Source: Balneolales bacterium (GTDB taxonomy: Bacteria; Bacteroidota; Rhodothermia; Balneolales; Natronogracilivirgulaceae). Taken from it: DNA of 10,814 nt. Location of the stretch: NCBI GenBank assembly GCA_007133875.1, contig SLLW01000424.1, positions 1-10,814 on the forward strand, written 5' to 3'. Position numbers and translations under genes: made by a program. This document shows positions 1 to 6,898 of this stretch, one piece after another. Numbering within the stretch: position 1 is the first letter of the stretch; each line of letters opens with the position of its first letter. The notes beneath the pieces were generated by a model, which worked only from the letters and a program-made list of their open reading frames with translations, was not told where the DNA came from and did not search any database.

Positions 1-1420
1 GGATGTAGCCGGATTGGAAGAAGCCAAGGAGGAGGTTGAAGAGGTCGTCGCATTTCTAAAAGATCCCCAGAAGTTTACAAGGCTTGGAGGTAATATTCCG
101 AAAGGGGTATTGCTGGTGGGGCCTCCGGGTACCGGTAAAACCATGCTCGGCAAGGCTACAGCTGGTGAAGCAAATGTTCCGTTCTTCAGCCTGAGCGGAT
201 CCGATTTTGTTGAAATGTTTGTTGGAGTCGGAGCGTCACGGGTTCGGGATCTTTTCAAGGAGGCAAAAGAAAAAGCCCCGTGTATCATCTTTATCGATGA
301 AATCGATGCAATCGGACGCAGTCGCGGAAAGAACCAGATGACCGGCTCCAATGATGAACGTGAAAATACGCTGAACCAGCTGCTATCCGAAATGGATGGG
401 TTTAATACCAACAAAGGGGTAATCATTATGGCAGCGACAAACCGCCCCGATGTTCTGGATTCGGCATTGATGAGGCCCGGTCGTTTTGATCGTCAGATTC
501 TTATCGATAAACCAGATCTGAAAGGCCGTGTTGCGGTATTGAAAGTCCACACAAAAAAACTTACCGTTTCTGAAAATGTCGACCTTCATCTTCTTGCTTC
601 CCAGACCCCGGGTTTTGCCGGTGCAGAACTGGCCAATATGTGCAACGAGGCAGCTCTCATGGCATCCCGCAGGAATAAAGAAGAGATCGAAATGATCGAT
701 TTCCAGGATGCAATTGAACGGGTCGTGGCAGGCCTTGAAAAAAGAAACAAAATCATAAGTCCGGGGGAACGGGAAATAATCGCCTATCACGAGGCGGGAC
801 ACGCAATTGTGGGTTGGTATCTGGAACACACCGACCCGGTGTTGAAAGTGAGTATCGTCCCGCGTGGATTCGCCGCTCTTGGTTACACACTCCAGACCCC
901 GTTGGAAGACCGGTTTCTGATGACAACCCAGGAGTTGGATGAGAAAATATGTGCACTGCTTGGTGGACGGGTATCAGAGGAGTTGATATTCGGGAAAATA
1001 TCAACCGGGGCTCAGAATGACCTGGAAAGGGTTTCCAAATTGGCATATGCGATGGTAACCGAGTATGGTATGAGTGAAGAGCTGGGAAGCATTTCGTATC
1101 ACGACTCGGCTGCTGATGAGTCCGGATTCGGGTTTTCAAAGAAGTATTCCGATCACACTGCCGAAATGATTGACGCCGCCGTTCAGACGATAATCAGGCG
1201 CAATTATGATCTTACCCGCAGTTTGTTGATTGAGAAGCAAGACAAGCTTATTTCATTGTCAAAAGCACTGCTTGAAAAAGAAATTCTCGGTGCTCATGAT
1301 TTGATTGAGCTGCTCGGAGAACGGCCACTTGGCAAATACCCTGTTACGATGCCGGCACCTTTGGAAACATATAACAGAAACATTCCGGATCAGGCAGGGA
1401 GTGAGAAAAAAATGCTTTAA
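1..1420 (+). CDS. ftsH: ATP-dependent zinc metalloprotease FtsH (5'-truncated by window edge)
   Basis: This is the C-terminal part of FtsH, the membrane-anchored AAA+ protease that degrades misassembled membrane proteins and some cytosolic regulators. The frame is open from base 2 (DVAG, then a TTG Leu codon at 14 that is internal and not a start). Counting residues from base 14, the Walker A GPPGTGKT is at 36-43, the FVGVG pore loop at 69-73, Walker B IIFIDEID at 91-98, and the second region of homology [18 protein letters not shown] at 143-160. The protease zinc motif HEAGH is at 259-263, the probable third zinc ligand is Asp336 in [10 protein letters not shown], and the terminal GERP is at 435-438. 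All key residues are present. By comparison with complete family members, roughly 150-200 N-terminal residues (two membrane helices and the periplasmic domain) lie outside the window. The frame is intact to a TAA stop. Confidence 0.97.
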   Translation, partial: DVAGLEEAKEEVEEVVAFLKDPQKFTRLGGNIPKGVLLVGPPGTGKTMLGKATAGEANVPFFSLSGSDFVEMFVGVGASRVRDLFKEAKEKAPCIIFIDEIDAIGRSRGKNQMTGSNDERENTLNQLLSEMDGFNTNKGVIIMAATNRPDVLDSALMRPGRFDRQILIDKPDLKGRVAVLKVHTKKLTVSENVDLHLLASQTPGFAGAELANMCNEAALMASRRNKEEIEMIDFQDAIERVVAGLEKRNKIISPGEREIIAYHEAGHAIVGWYLEHTDPVLKVSIVPRGFAALGYTLQTPLEDRFLMTTQELDEKICALLGGRVSEELIFGKISTGAQNDLERVSKLAYAMVTEYGMSEELGSISYHDSAADESGFGFSKKYSDHTAEMIDAAVQTIIRRNYDLTRSLLIEKQDKLISLSKALLEKEILGAHDLIELLGERPLGKYPVTMPAPLETYNRNIPDQAGSEKKML

Positions 1421-1458
1421 TGATATCAGTAAAGTATTTATTTCCCTGAGGAACCGTT

Positions 1459-1466
1459 TATATTTG
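1459..1466 (+). promoter_or_regulatory. Candidate Bacteroidota-type -7 promoter box upstream of queD-folE2
   Basis: TATATTTG exactly matches the -7 consensus TAnnTTTG known for Bacteroidota sigma factors. It lies 50 bases before the queD GTG in the only non-coding gap between ftsH and queD. I see no convincing TTG -33 element at the expected distance (about 1435-1440), and the region is AT-rich, so a chance match is possible. If it is real, queD and folE2 are transcribed independently of ftsH with a leader of about 45 bases. Confidence 0.35.
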
Positions 1467-1516
1467 TTTGTTGTTCTCCTATCTCTGACATGCAAACTGC
1501 TTCATGATATACGATT

Positions 1517-1936
1517 GTGATATTTGTTACACGAAAAGAACATTTTACAGCTGCTCACCGGTTGCATAACCCGGAGAAGAGCGATGTGTGGAATCGGGAA
1601 ACGTTCGGGCCGTGTAACCATCCGAACTGGCATGGACACAACTACATCATTGAAGTAACCGTTGCCGGTGAACCCGATCCGGATACCGGGTATGTTGTAG
1701 ATCTGGGCAAACTGAAAAAGGTGATTGAATCACGCATTATCAAGCAATGTGATCACAAAAACCTTAATCTCGACGTTGATTATCTAAAGGGGGTTATTCC
1801 TTCAGCGGAGAATCTCGCCCGAACTTTTTTCTTTGAACTCAAAGAGGATATTAGGAAAATCACATATAAAGGAGATCTCCATTCGGTAAGAGTTTACGAA
1901 ACCGAACGGAATATCGCTGAGTATCGTGATATTTAA
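1517..1936 (+). CDS. queD: 6-carboxytetrahydropterin synthase / 6-pyruvoyltetrahydropterin synthase family protein
   Basis: A 139-residue enzyme of the PTPS/QueD T-fold family, which converts 7,8-dihydroneopterin triphosphate either to 6-carboxytetrahydropterin (queuosine pathway) or to 6-pyruvoyltetrahydropterin. The zinc ligands are His14 (TAAHRL) and His39/His41 (NWHGHNY). The catalytic Cys33 lies in FGPCNHP, the catalytic Asp79-His80 pair in CDHKNLNLD, and the substrate-binding Glu128 in VYETE. The length is normal for the family. The spacing CNHPNWHGHNY and the DHKNLNLDVDY block resemble the longer, mammalian-PTPS-like branch more than the compact E. coli QueD (CxxxHGH). I take GTG at 1517 as the start because an in-frame TGA lies at 1505-1507 and similarity begins at once. 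No Shine-Dalgarno is visible; ATT at 1514 is an alternative. It lies 20 bases upstream of folE2, which makes its substrate. In a bacterium the QueD role is the default, but product specificity cannot be read from sequence. Confidence 0.9.
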   Translation: MIFVTRKEHFTAAHRLHNPEKSDVWNRETFGPCNHPNWHGHNYIIEVTVAGEPDPDTGYVVDLGKLKKVIESRIIKQCDHKNLNLDVDYLKGVIPSAENLARTFFFELKEDIRKITYKGDLHSVRVYETERNIAEYRDI

Positions 1937-1956
1937 CAATCGATTTTCTTAACGCA

Positions 1957-2856
1957 ATGATTACCACAAATCTTAAACGATTTTACGATCCCACGTTCAC
2001 CTTGTCCGACACGTATAAAAACACGCTGCCGGATTTGCAGAACGGCCCTGCATCCCTGATTGAGGGAGCCAATGTTCCTATCCAGCAGGTTGGGATTTCC
2101 AATTTCAAACTGCCGCTAAAGTTTCAAAGCCGTGATGGTGATGCGCATACTCTGGAAACTTCTGTTGATGGATATGTAAGTCTGGATGCCGGTAAGAAAG
2201 GGATCAATATGAGCCGGATTATCCGGACTTTTTATGAGTTCAAGGAAGAGGTGATCTCTCAGGAAGTGATGGAGTACGTTTTGCGGGCTTATCGCGAGAA
2301 CCTGGATAGCAATGACAGTTATCTGCGTCTGCACGTAAACTATCCAATGATTCAGAAAAGCCTGCGCTCTGATCTTGAAGGATACCAGTATTATCCTCTC
2401 TCATTTGAAGGCCATATGGATGGCAATGGAGTGATGAGGAAGTTCATGCATATCACGTTTGAGTACAGCAGTGCTTGCCCATGCTCGTTTGAGCTTGCCG
2501 AACATGCACGTGAAACCAGGGATGTTGCAGCGATTTCTCACAGTCAGCGCAGCGTAGCCAATGTGACCATCGAGTGTACCGAATACCTCGCTCCGGAGGA
2601 GTTGATTGAGACGATGCGCAATGCGCTGATGACCGAAACACAGGTCATGGTCAAGCGTGAGGATGAACAGGCATTTGCCGAGCTTAACGGAGCCTTTCAA
2701 AAGTTTGTAGAGGACGCTGCACGTCTGGTTTATGAGGAGTTGAACCAGCGCAATGATGTCAGTGACTTTGTCGTCCGCTGCTCACACATGGAAAGTCTGC
2801 ACAGCCATGATGCTGTCAGCCGGATTTGCAAGGGAGTACGCGGTGGATTACGATAA
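1957..2856 (+). CDS. folE2: GTP cyclohydrolase I, type IB (FolE2)
   Basis: A 299-residue GTP cyclohydrolase of the FolE2 (COG1469) family, which turns GTP into 7,8-dihydroneopterin triphosphate plus formate, the entry step to folate and other pterins and to queuosine. Family landmarks seen are QQVGISNFKLPL (43-54), KKGINMSRI (80-88), the ACPCS active-site block with Cys174/Cys176, HSQRS (195-199), KREDEQ (233-238) and the C-terminal MESLHSHDA (278-286). CPCS and HSQRS are separated by 17 residues, about nine more than in the CPCSKEISxYxAHNQR form I remember from Neisseria and Bacillus, so this is a long-loop variant. The ATG at 1957 follows the queD stop by 20 bases with no clear Shine-Dalgarno. 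FolE2 works with metals other than zinc and in some bacteria is induced by zinc starvation, but I see no Zur-type box here. The gene ends 2 bases from the convergent OGDH stop. Confidence 0.95.
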   Translation: MITTNLKRFYDPTFTLSDTYKNTLPDLQNGPASLIEGANVPIQQVGISNFKLPLKFQSRDGDAHTLETSVDGYVSLDAGKKGINMSRIIRTFYEFKEEVISQEVMEYVLRAYRENLDSNDSYLRLHVNYPMIQKSLRSDLEGYQYYPLSFEGHMDGNGVMRKFMHITFEYSSACPCSFELAEHARETRDVAAISHSQRSVANVTIECTEYLAPEELIETMRNALMTETQVMVKREDEQAFAELNGAFQKFVEDAARLVYEELNQRNDVSDFVVRCSHMESLHSHDAVSRICKGVRGGLR

Positions 2857-2859
2857 TCC
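2845..2859. terminator. Inverted repeat at the folE2/OGDH convergent junction (possible bidirectional terminator)
   Basis: GGATTA-CGA-TAATCC is a perfect 6-bp inverted repeat with a 3-base loop. It covers the folE2 stop codon (2854-2856) and ends on the last base of the OGDH stop codon on the other strand. A second small inverted repeat, ATGCC-CT-GGCAT, follows at 2861-2872, and a run of six T lies at 2883-2888 on the plus strand. The stem is weak and AT-rich and no U-tract follows it directly on either strand. It is therefore not a textbook intrinsic terminator, but it is the only hairpin at a junction where both transcripts must end. Confidence 0.3.
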
Positions 2860-5800
2860 TATGCCCTGGCATTGGCCTTCTCTTTTTTCCCGGTCTTCTG
2901 CTTTTCCTTATCCTCTAAGCCAAGAGCTTCTCTGACCAGAAGCTCCTGCTCTGCGGCATGCAATTGTGCCGATCCGGTTGCAGGGGAGGCCGAGGCAACC
3001 CGGCCCGCATACGTGAGTCTCTGTTTGCCCGTCTTCAACGTCTCTAACCGGGGTTGCATAAATTGCCAGGCACCCATGTTCTTCGGTTCTTCCTGACACC
3101 ACACAATCTCTTTTACATTTTTAAACTTCTTCAAAACCCGGGTTGCGTCCTGATCCGGAAACGGATACAATTGTTCGATCCGGACGATCGAAGCATCCTC
3201 AACATTCTCCTTTTCCCGCATATCGAGCAGATCATAATAGACCTTTCCGGAGCAGAGAATAAGTCTTTTCACTTCGGATGCTTTATTGATATCGGGGTCC
3301 GGGATCAGCTCATGGAACCGGTCTTCCGCAAGTTCTTCAATAGAGGCAACTACTTTGGGATGCCGAAGCAGGCTCTTCGGGGTCATAATCACCAGAGGTT
3401 TATTATCAGTGCGCAAGGCCTGACGGCGAAGTATATGATAATACTGTGATGGTGTTGTGCAATTGACCACCTGTAAATTGGTATCAGCACAGAGTTGCAA
3501 AAACCGCTCCAGCCGTGCCGAAGAGTGCTCCGGGCCCTGGCCTTCAAAACCGTGTGGAAGCAGCATCACAATGCCGCTGGATTGCCTCCATTTGCTTTCA
3601 CTTGCAGCTATATATTGATCGATTATGATTTGCGCCCCATTGTTGAAATCGCCGAACTGTGCTTCCCAGAGAACCAGTGCGTGAGGCCTCAGACTGCTGT
3701 AACCGAATTCAAATCCCACGACGGCAAACTCACTCAGCAGACTGTTGTAGATATCAAAACGCGCCTGATTTTCATCCAGGTTGTTCAGCGGTACAAAGGT
3801 CTGTTGCTTTTCGGTACCGTGCAGTACCGCATGGCGATGTGAAAACGTCCCGCGCTCCGAATCCTGTCCGGTCAGTCGCACCGGTCGGCCATTGGTAAGC
3901 AGGCTTCCGAATGCAAGTGCCTCGGCAAAACCCCAGTCAATTTTTTTCTGATTGTTTTCGACGATCTCATTTCGTTTAGCCAGAATTCGTAAAAGCTTTG
4001 GATTGCCATCGAAATCCGGCGGCAGGGTATTCAGCTTTCGGCCAATCTCCTTGAGTTTATTGATATCGAACGGTGTCTCCGGCAGATTTGCAGACCACTC
4101 CTTTTGTGATAAATCCTGTCGTTTGATCTGCTTGTTGGTGAACTTACCGTTACTTTTTGCTTTTTTCGCATCCTTGAAAGCAGCCTCCAGAAGCTCATCA
4201 AATTCGTCAAAGATCTGTTGTGTCTCTTTTTGGGTTAATTCGTTACGCTGGACCAGTTCGTCGGTGTAACGCTTCCGGACACTCGGATGATTGTGAATCT
4301 CTTTGTATAGTCCGGGCTGGGTGAAGGCCGGTTCGTCGCCTTCGTTATGGCCATGCTTCCGGTAACAGATGAGATCAATGACCACATCTTTGGCGAACCG
4401 TTGCCGGTAATCAAGGGCAAGCTTTATACTTTGAATGGCGGCTTCCGGCTCATCGCCATTTACGTGAAAAATCGGAGCCAGGATCATTTTCGCCAGATCA
4501 GAGGCATATTCTGTAGACCTCCCGTCTTTGGGAAGTGTCGTAAATCCGATCTGGTTATTGATAATGAGGTGAATGGATCCCCCTGTGGAAAAACCCCTCA
4601 GTTGTGACATATTGAGCGTTTCGGCCACAACACCCTGACCGGCAATCGCTGCATCACCGTGTATCAGAAGTGGAATCACCTTTTTTCCCGCATTATCCTC
4701 ATATTTTTCATCCTGAAGTGCCCTGGCAGCACCCTCGACAACCGGATTAACCGACTCGAGATGGCTGGGGTTCGGCATTAGCATCAAATTGATTTCATGT
4801 CCGTTTTTTGCCTTATGGACGGATTTTGAGCCAAGATGATACTTTACATCACCGGTACCCATGGCTGATTCGGGATCAATGTTCCCTTCAAATTCTGCAA
4901 ACACCTTCTTGTACGATTTGTCCATGGTATTGACAAGTACGTTAAGGCGCCCGCGATGAGCCATACCCAGCACGATATCTGTGACATCATAGGAAGCCGC
5001 ACGTTCGAGCAGATAGTCCAGCATGGGTATCAAGGTGTCCGCACCTTCCAGAGAAAACCGCTTGTGACCGATATATTTTTTGTGGAGAAATTCCTCAAAT
5101 GCACTGGCCTGATTAAGCTTGTGCAGAATTTGCCGTTTCTCTTCTTTGCTGAGGCCCGGGTCATTCATGGTCGATTCCATAGTGTCACGCAGCCATGCAC
5201 GCTCATCAATATCCAGTATATGGGTGTACTCCGCTCCGATGTGTCCGCAATAGGTGTTTCGCAGGGTATCAATGATGTTTCGCAGCGTAGTAACCTCATT
5301 GGAGCCCCCCAGCTTTCCGGGATAAAATTTACGGTCCAGATCCCACATGGTCAGTCCGTAATAGTGGAAATCAAGCTCCGGATTGTATCCGGTCCCGAAT
5401 TTGAGCGGATTGAGCTCGGCCATGACATGTCCGTGGCGCCGGTAACGATCAATCAGTCGGCTGACAGATACCGCCTTTTTGTCAGACTCCAATTTGTCGG
5501 ATCCACCCCCGAGCGACCCGACATATTGATCGGTACCAAATGGTATCGGTTCGTACGGAATATTCAGTTCTTTGAAAATGGATTCGTAAAAATCGGTAGG
5601 TCCTGCGAGATACTCCTGAATGCGTGCGAGAAACGATCCCGATTCAGCCCCCTGGATGATGCGATGGTCATAGGTGCAGGTAACATTCATCACACGGCTG
5701 ATGCCAAGATGACTGAGCAAATCCTGGGACATGGATTGGAATTCGGCAGGATAGTTCATAGCGCCGGTTGCAATAATAGCGCCCTGACCTTTCATCAGCC

Positions 5801-6725
5801 GCGGCATGGAGGAGACGGTTCCGATGGTACCCGGATTGGTAATGGAAATAGTGGTCCCTTCATAGTCCTCAATTTCGAGGGCATTGTTGCGTGCTTTGTT
5901 AATCAGTTCGTGAAACGCATCCAGGAACTCCTTGAAGTTCATTTTTTCCACACCCTTGATATTGGGTACGACCAGGTTACGGGATCCGTCCTTGTTAGGC
6001 AGGTCAATGGCAATACCAAGGTTGACATGTTTTGGTGCCACGCGAACCGGTTTTTTCTCTTTTACGTCAAAATGGTGGTTAAGCTGTGGGAAGTCCCTGA
6101 GGGCGTTAACGATAGCCCAGGCTATAAAATGGGTAAGGGTCGCTTTGGGCTGGAGTCGCTTCTCCAGGTAACTGTTAATAACCCGGCGGTCCTCCATCAG
6201 CATTTTTACCGGAATAACCCGCAGGGATGTCGCCGTCGGGACCTCAAGGCTCGATTCCATGTTGGAGGCAATCTTTCCTGCAACACCTTTGAGCGTTTTG
6301 TACTCATAGCGCTGCTCCTCCTCCGGCTGTTCACTTGCATCTGCTTTTTCGTCTTTTTTTGCCTCAGATTCCACTCCTTTCGCTTTGGAAGGATCCGCCT
6401 CTTTTTCCTCAGCGGGCTGATCCGCCTGTTTTCTGCTTTTTGTTTTCTCTTCGGAAGGAGGAGCGTCGGTTTTTTCCGGAGTTGACGATTTCCCATTCTC
6501 CATTTCATCAAAATAGGATCGCCAATAGTCGGGTACGGAATCCGGATTTTCCAGGTATTGATCATGCAACTCTTCAACCAAAGCTGCATTTGGACCGAAT
6601 TTTGCTTCTAATTTATTCAAAATCTGAGAGTGTTTGTAACGTGAAAAGTGTTCGGCGGAATGTCGAAGTGAGAAAAATCGTACGAACCGGTTTTTATTTA
6701 TGTACTGTAACGAAATGCAGAGCAA
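2859..6725 (-). CDS. kgd: Fused 2-oxoglutarate dehydrogenase: E2 succinyltransferase domain plus E1 (Kgd/OdhA type)
   Basis: A TCA-cycle enzyme that decarboxylates 2-oxoglutarate with ThDP and passes the succinyl group towards CoA. Residues are numbered from the longest frame (1288). A short OGDH N-terminal helix motif (ALVEELHDQYLENPDSVPDYW) lies at about 48-68, a Lys/Glu/Ser/Pro-rich linker at about 76-140, and an E2-type acyltransferase domain at about 145-375 with TNPGTIGTVSSMPRLMKGQG and DHRIIQGAE (His354). The E1 domain runs from about 420 to 1260: YRRHGH 428-433, GMAHRGRLNV 587-596, PNPSHLESVNPVVEG 651-665, ThDP-binding GDAAIAGQG...NNQ 690-725, FSHRHAVLHG 961-970, EAQFGDFNNGAQ 1021-1032, RIEQLYPFP 1182-1190. 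There is no lipoyl domain, and the usual E2 Asp of HxxxDG is Gln358; both are Kgd traits as I remember that family. The frame begins at TTG 6725 after an in-frame TAA. Similarity starts only near residue 40, so TTG at 6620 (or ATT 6623) may be the real start. Confidence 0.95.
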   Translation of the reverse strand: MLCISLQYINKNRFVRFFSLRHSAEHFSRYKHSQILNKLEAKFGPNAALVEELHDQYLENPDSVPDYWRSYFDEMENGKSSTPEKTDAPPSEEKTKSRKQADQPAEEKEADPSKAKGVESEAKKDEKADASEQPEEEQRYEYKTLKGVAGKIASNMESSLEVPTATSLRVIPVKMLMEDRRVINSYLEKRLQPKATLTHFIAWAIVNALRDFPQLNHHFDVKEKKPVRVAPKHVNLGIAIDLPNKDGSRNLVVPNIKGVEKMNFKEFLDAFHELINKARNNALEIEDYEGTTISITNPGTIGTVSSMPRLMKGQGAIIATGAMNYPAEFQSMSQDLLSHLGISRVMNVTCTYDHRIIQGAESGSFLARIQEYLAGPTDFYESIFKELNIPYEPIPFGTDQYVGSLGGGSDKLESDKKAVSVSRLIDRYRRHGHVMAELNPLKFGTGYNPELDFHYYGLTMWDLDRKFYPGKLGGSNEVTTLRNIIDTLRNTYCGHIGAEYTHILDIDERAWLRDTMESTMNDPGLSKEEKRQILHKLNQASAFEEFLHKKYIGHKRFSLEGADTLIPMLDYLLERAASYDVTDIVLGMAHRGRLNVLVNTMDKSYKKVFAEFEGNIDPESAMGTGDVKYHLGSKSVHKAKNGHEINLMLMPNPSHLESVNPVVEGAARALQDEKYEDNAGKKVIPLLIHGDAAIAGQGVVAETLNMSQLRGFSTGGSIHLIINNQIGFTTLPKDGRSTEYASDLAKMILAPIFHVNGDEPEAAIQSIKLALDYRQRFAKDVVIDLICYRKHGHNEGDEPAFTQPGLYKEIHNHPSVRKRYTDELVQRNELTQKETQQIFDEFDELLEAAFKDAKKAKSNGKFTNKQIKRQDLSQKEWSANLPETPFDINKLKEIGRKLNTLPPDFDGNPKLLRILAKRNEIVENNQKKIDWGFAEALAFGSLLTNGRPVRLTGQDSERGTFSHRHAVLHGTEKQQTFVPLNNLDENQARFDIYNSLLSEFAVVGFEFGYSSLRPHALVLWEAQFGDFNNGAQIIIDQYIAASESKWRQSSGIVMLLPHGFEGQGPEHSSARLERFLQLCADTNLQVVNCTTPSQYYHILRRQALRTDNKPLVIMTPKSLLRHPKVVASIEELAEDRFHELIPDPDINKASEVKRLILCSGKVYYDLLDMREKENVEDASIVRIEQLYPFPDQDATRVLKKFKNVKEIVWCQEEPKNMGAWQFMQPRLETLKTGKQRLTYAGRVASASPATGSAQLHAAEQELLVREALGLEDKEKQKTGKKEKANARA

Positions 6726-6809
6726 AAACGTTGATTAAACCTTTAAAAATATCAATTTTAATCATTTTTACTTTCTGAAAATTACCGGATTGTCTTACCG
6801 GGCGGATTA

Positions 6810-6826
6810 TGATCACTATCTGATCA
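6810..6826. promoter_or_regulatory. TGATCA-N5-TGATCA repeat, candidate operator
   Basis: Two copies of the self-complementary hexamer TGATCA are separated by CTATC, so equivalent positions lie 11 bp apart, about one turn of the helix. The whole 17-bp element has dyad symmetry except in its central bases. It sits about 70-90 bases before the pepF ATG and about 85-100 bases beyond the longest OGDH start, a sensible place for a dimeric regulator acting on either promoter. It does not match FNR (TTGAT-N4-ATCAA) spacing and I cannot name a regulator. Confidence 0.3.
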
Positions 6827-6863
6827 GCGAAAAGTTCGTCTTACTCCAGCCCTCATTTTTCCT

Positions 6864-6872
6864 TATACTTTG
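6864..6872 (+). promoter_or_regulatory. Weak candidate pepF promoter core
   Basis: TATACTTTG lies 26 bases before the pepF ATG. Its first six bases match the TATAAT -10 hexamer at five of six positions, and it also ends in the TTTG of the Bacteroidota -7 box, although with one base too many for an exact TAnnTTTG. No good -35 or -33 element is visible upstream (TTACTC at 6841-6846 is a poor match at 17-bp spacing). Confidence 0.25.
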
Positions 6873-6898
6873 GGATCACAAAATCGAAATAACAGAAT

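Larger units (their letters stand above)
6726..6898. other. Divergent intergenic region between OGDH gene and pepF
   Basis: This AT-rich stretch separates two divergently transcribed genes and must hold the pepF promoter and probably the OGDH promoter. It contains a TGATCA-N5-TGATCA element (6810-6826), two direct copies of TTACCGG (6782-6788 and 6795-6801), a candidate -10 box before pepF (6864-6872), and on the minus strand TATTTTTA (6744-6751), one mismatch from TAnnTTTG. ACCGG is common throughout this window, so the TTACCGG pair means little by itself. I see no small ORF with coding character, no tRNA and no strong terminator. Confidence 0.6.

Noticed and set aside
383..1139. Open frames of 148 and 128 codons on the minus strand inside ftsH
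   Set aside because: They lie opposite a strongly conserved gene, have no recognisable motif and no initiation context. They are coding shadows.
1305..1520. A 71-codon plus-strand frame across the ftsH end and the intergenic gap, ending in a hydrophobic stretch
   Set aside because: Most of it overlaps ftsH in another frame. The hydrophobic part comes from T-rich intergenic DNA, and no start signal supports it.
4956..6485. A 509-codon open frame on the plus strand opposite the OGDH gene
   Set aside because: Its codons line up exactly with the sense codons, so each is the reverse complement of an OGDH codon. Stops appear only where OGDH uses TTA, CTA or TCA, which are rare here. The translation has no recognisable domain and the sense strand is a clear enzyme gene.
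6782..6801. TTACCGG direct repeats as an operator
   Set aside because: The core ACCGG recurs throughout the coding sequence of this window, so two copies 13 bases apart are weak evidence alone. They are mentioned only as part of the intergenic region.
6810..6826. FNR or CRP site
   Set aside because: The half-site spacing does not fit TTGAT-N4-ATCAA or TGTGA-N6-TCACA.
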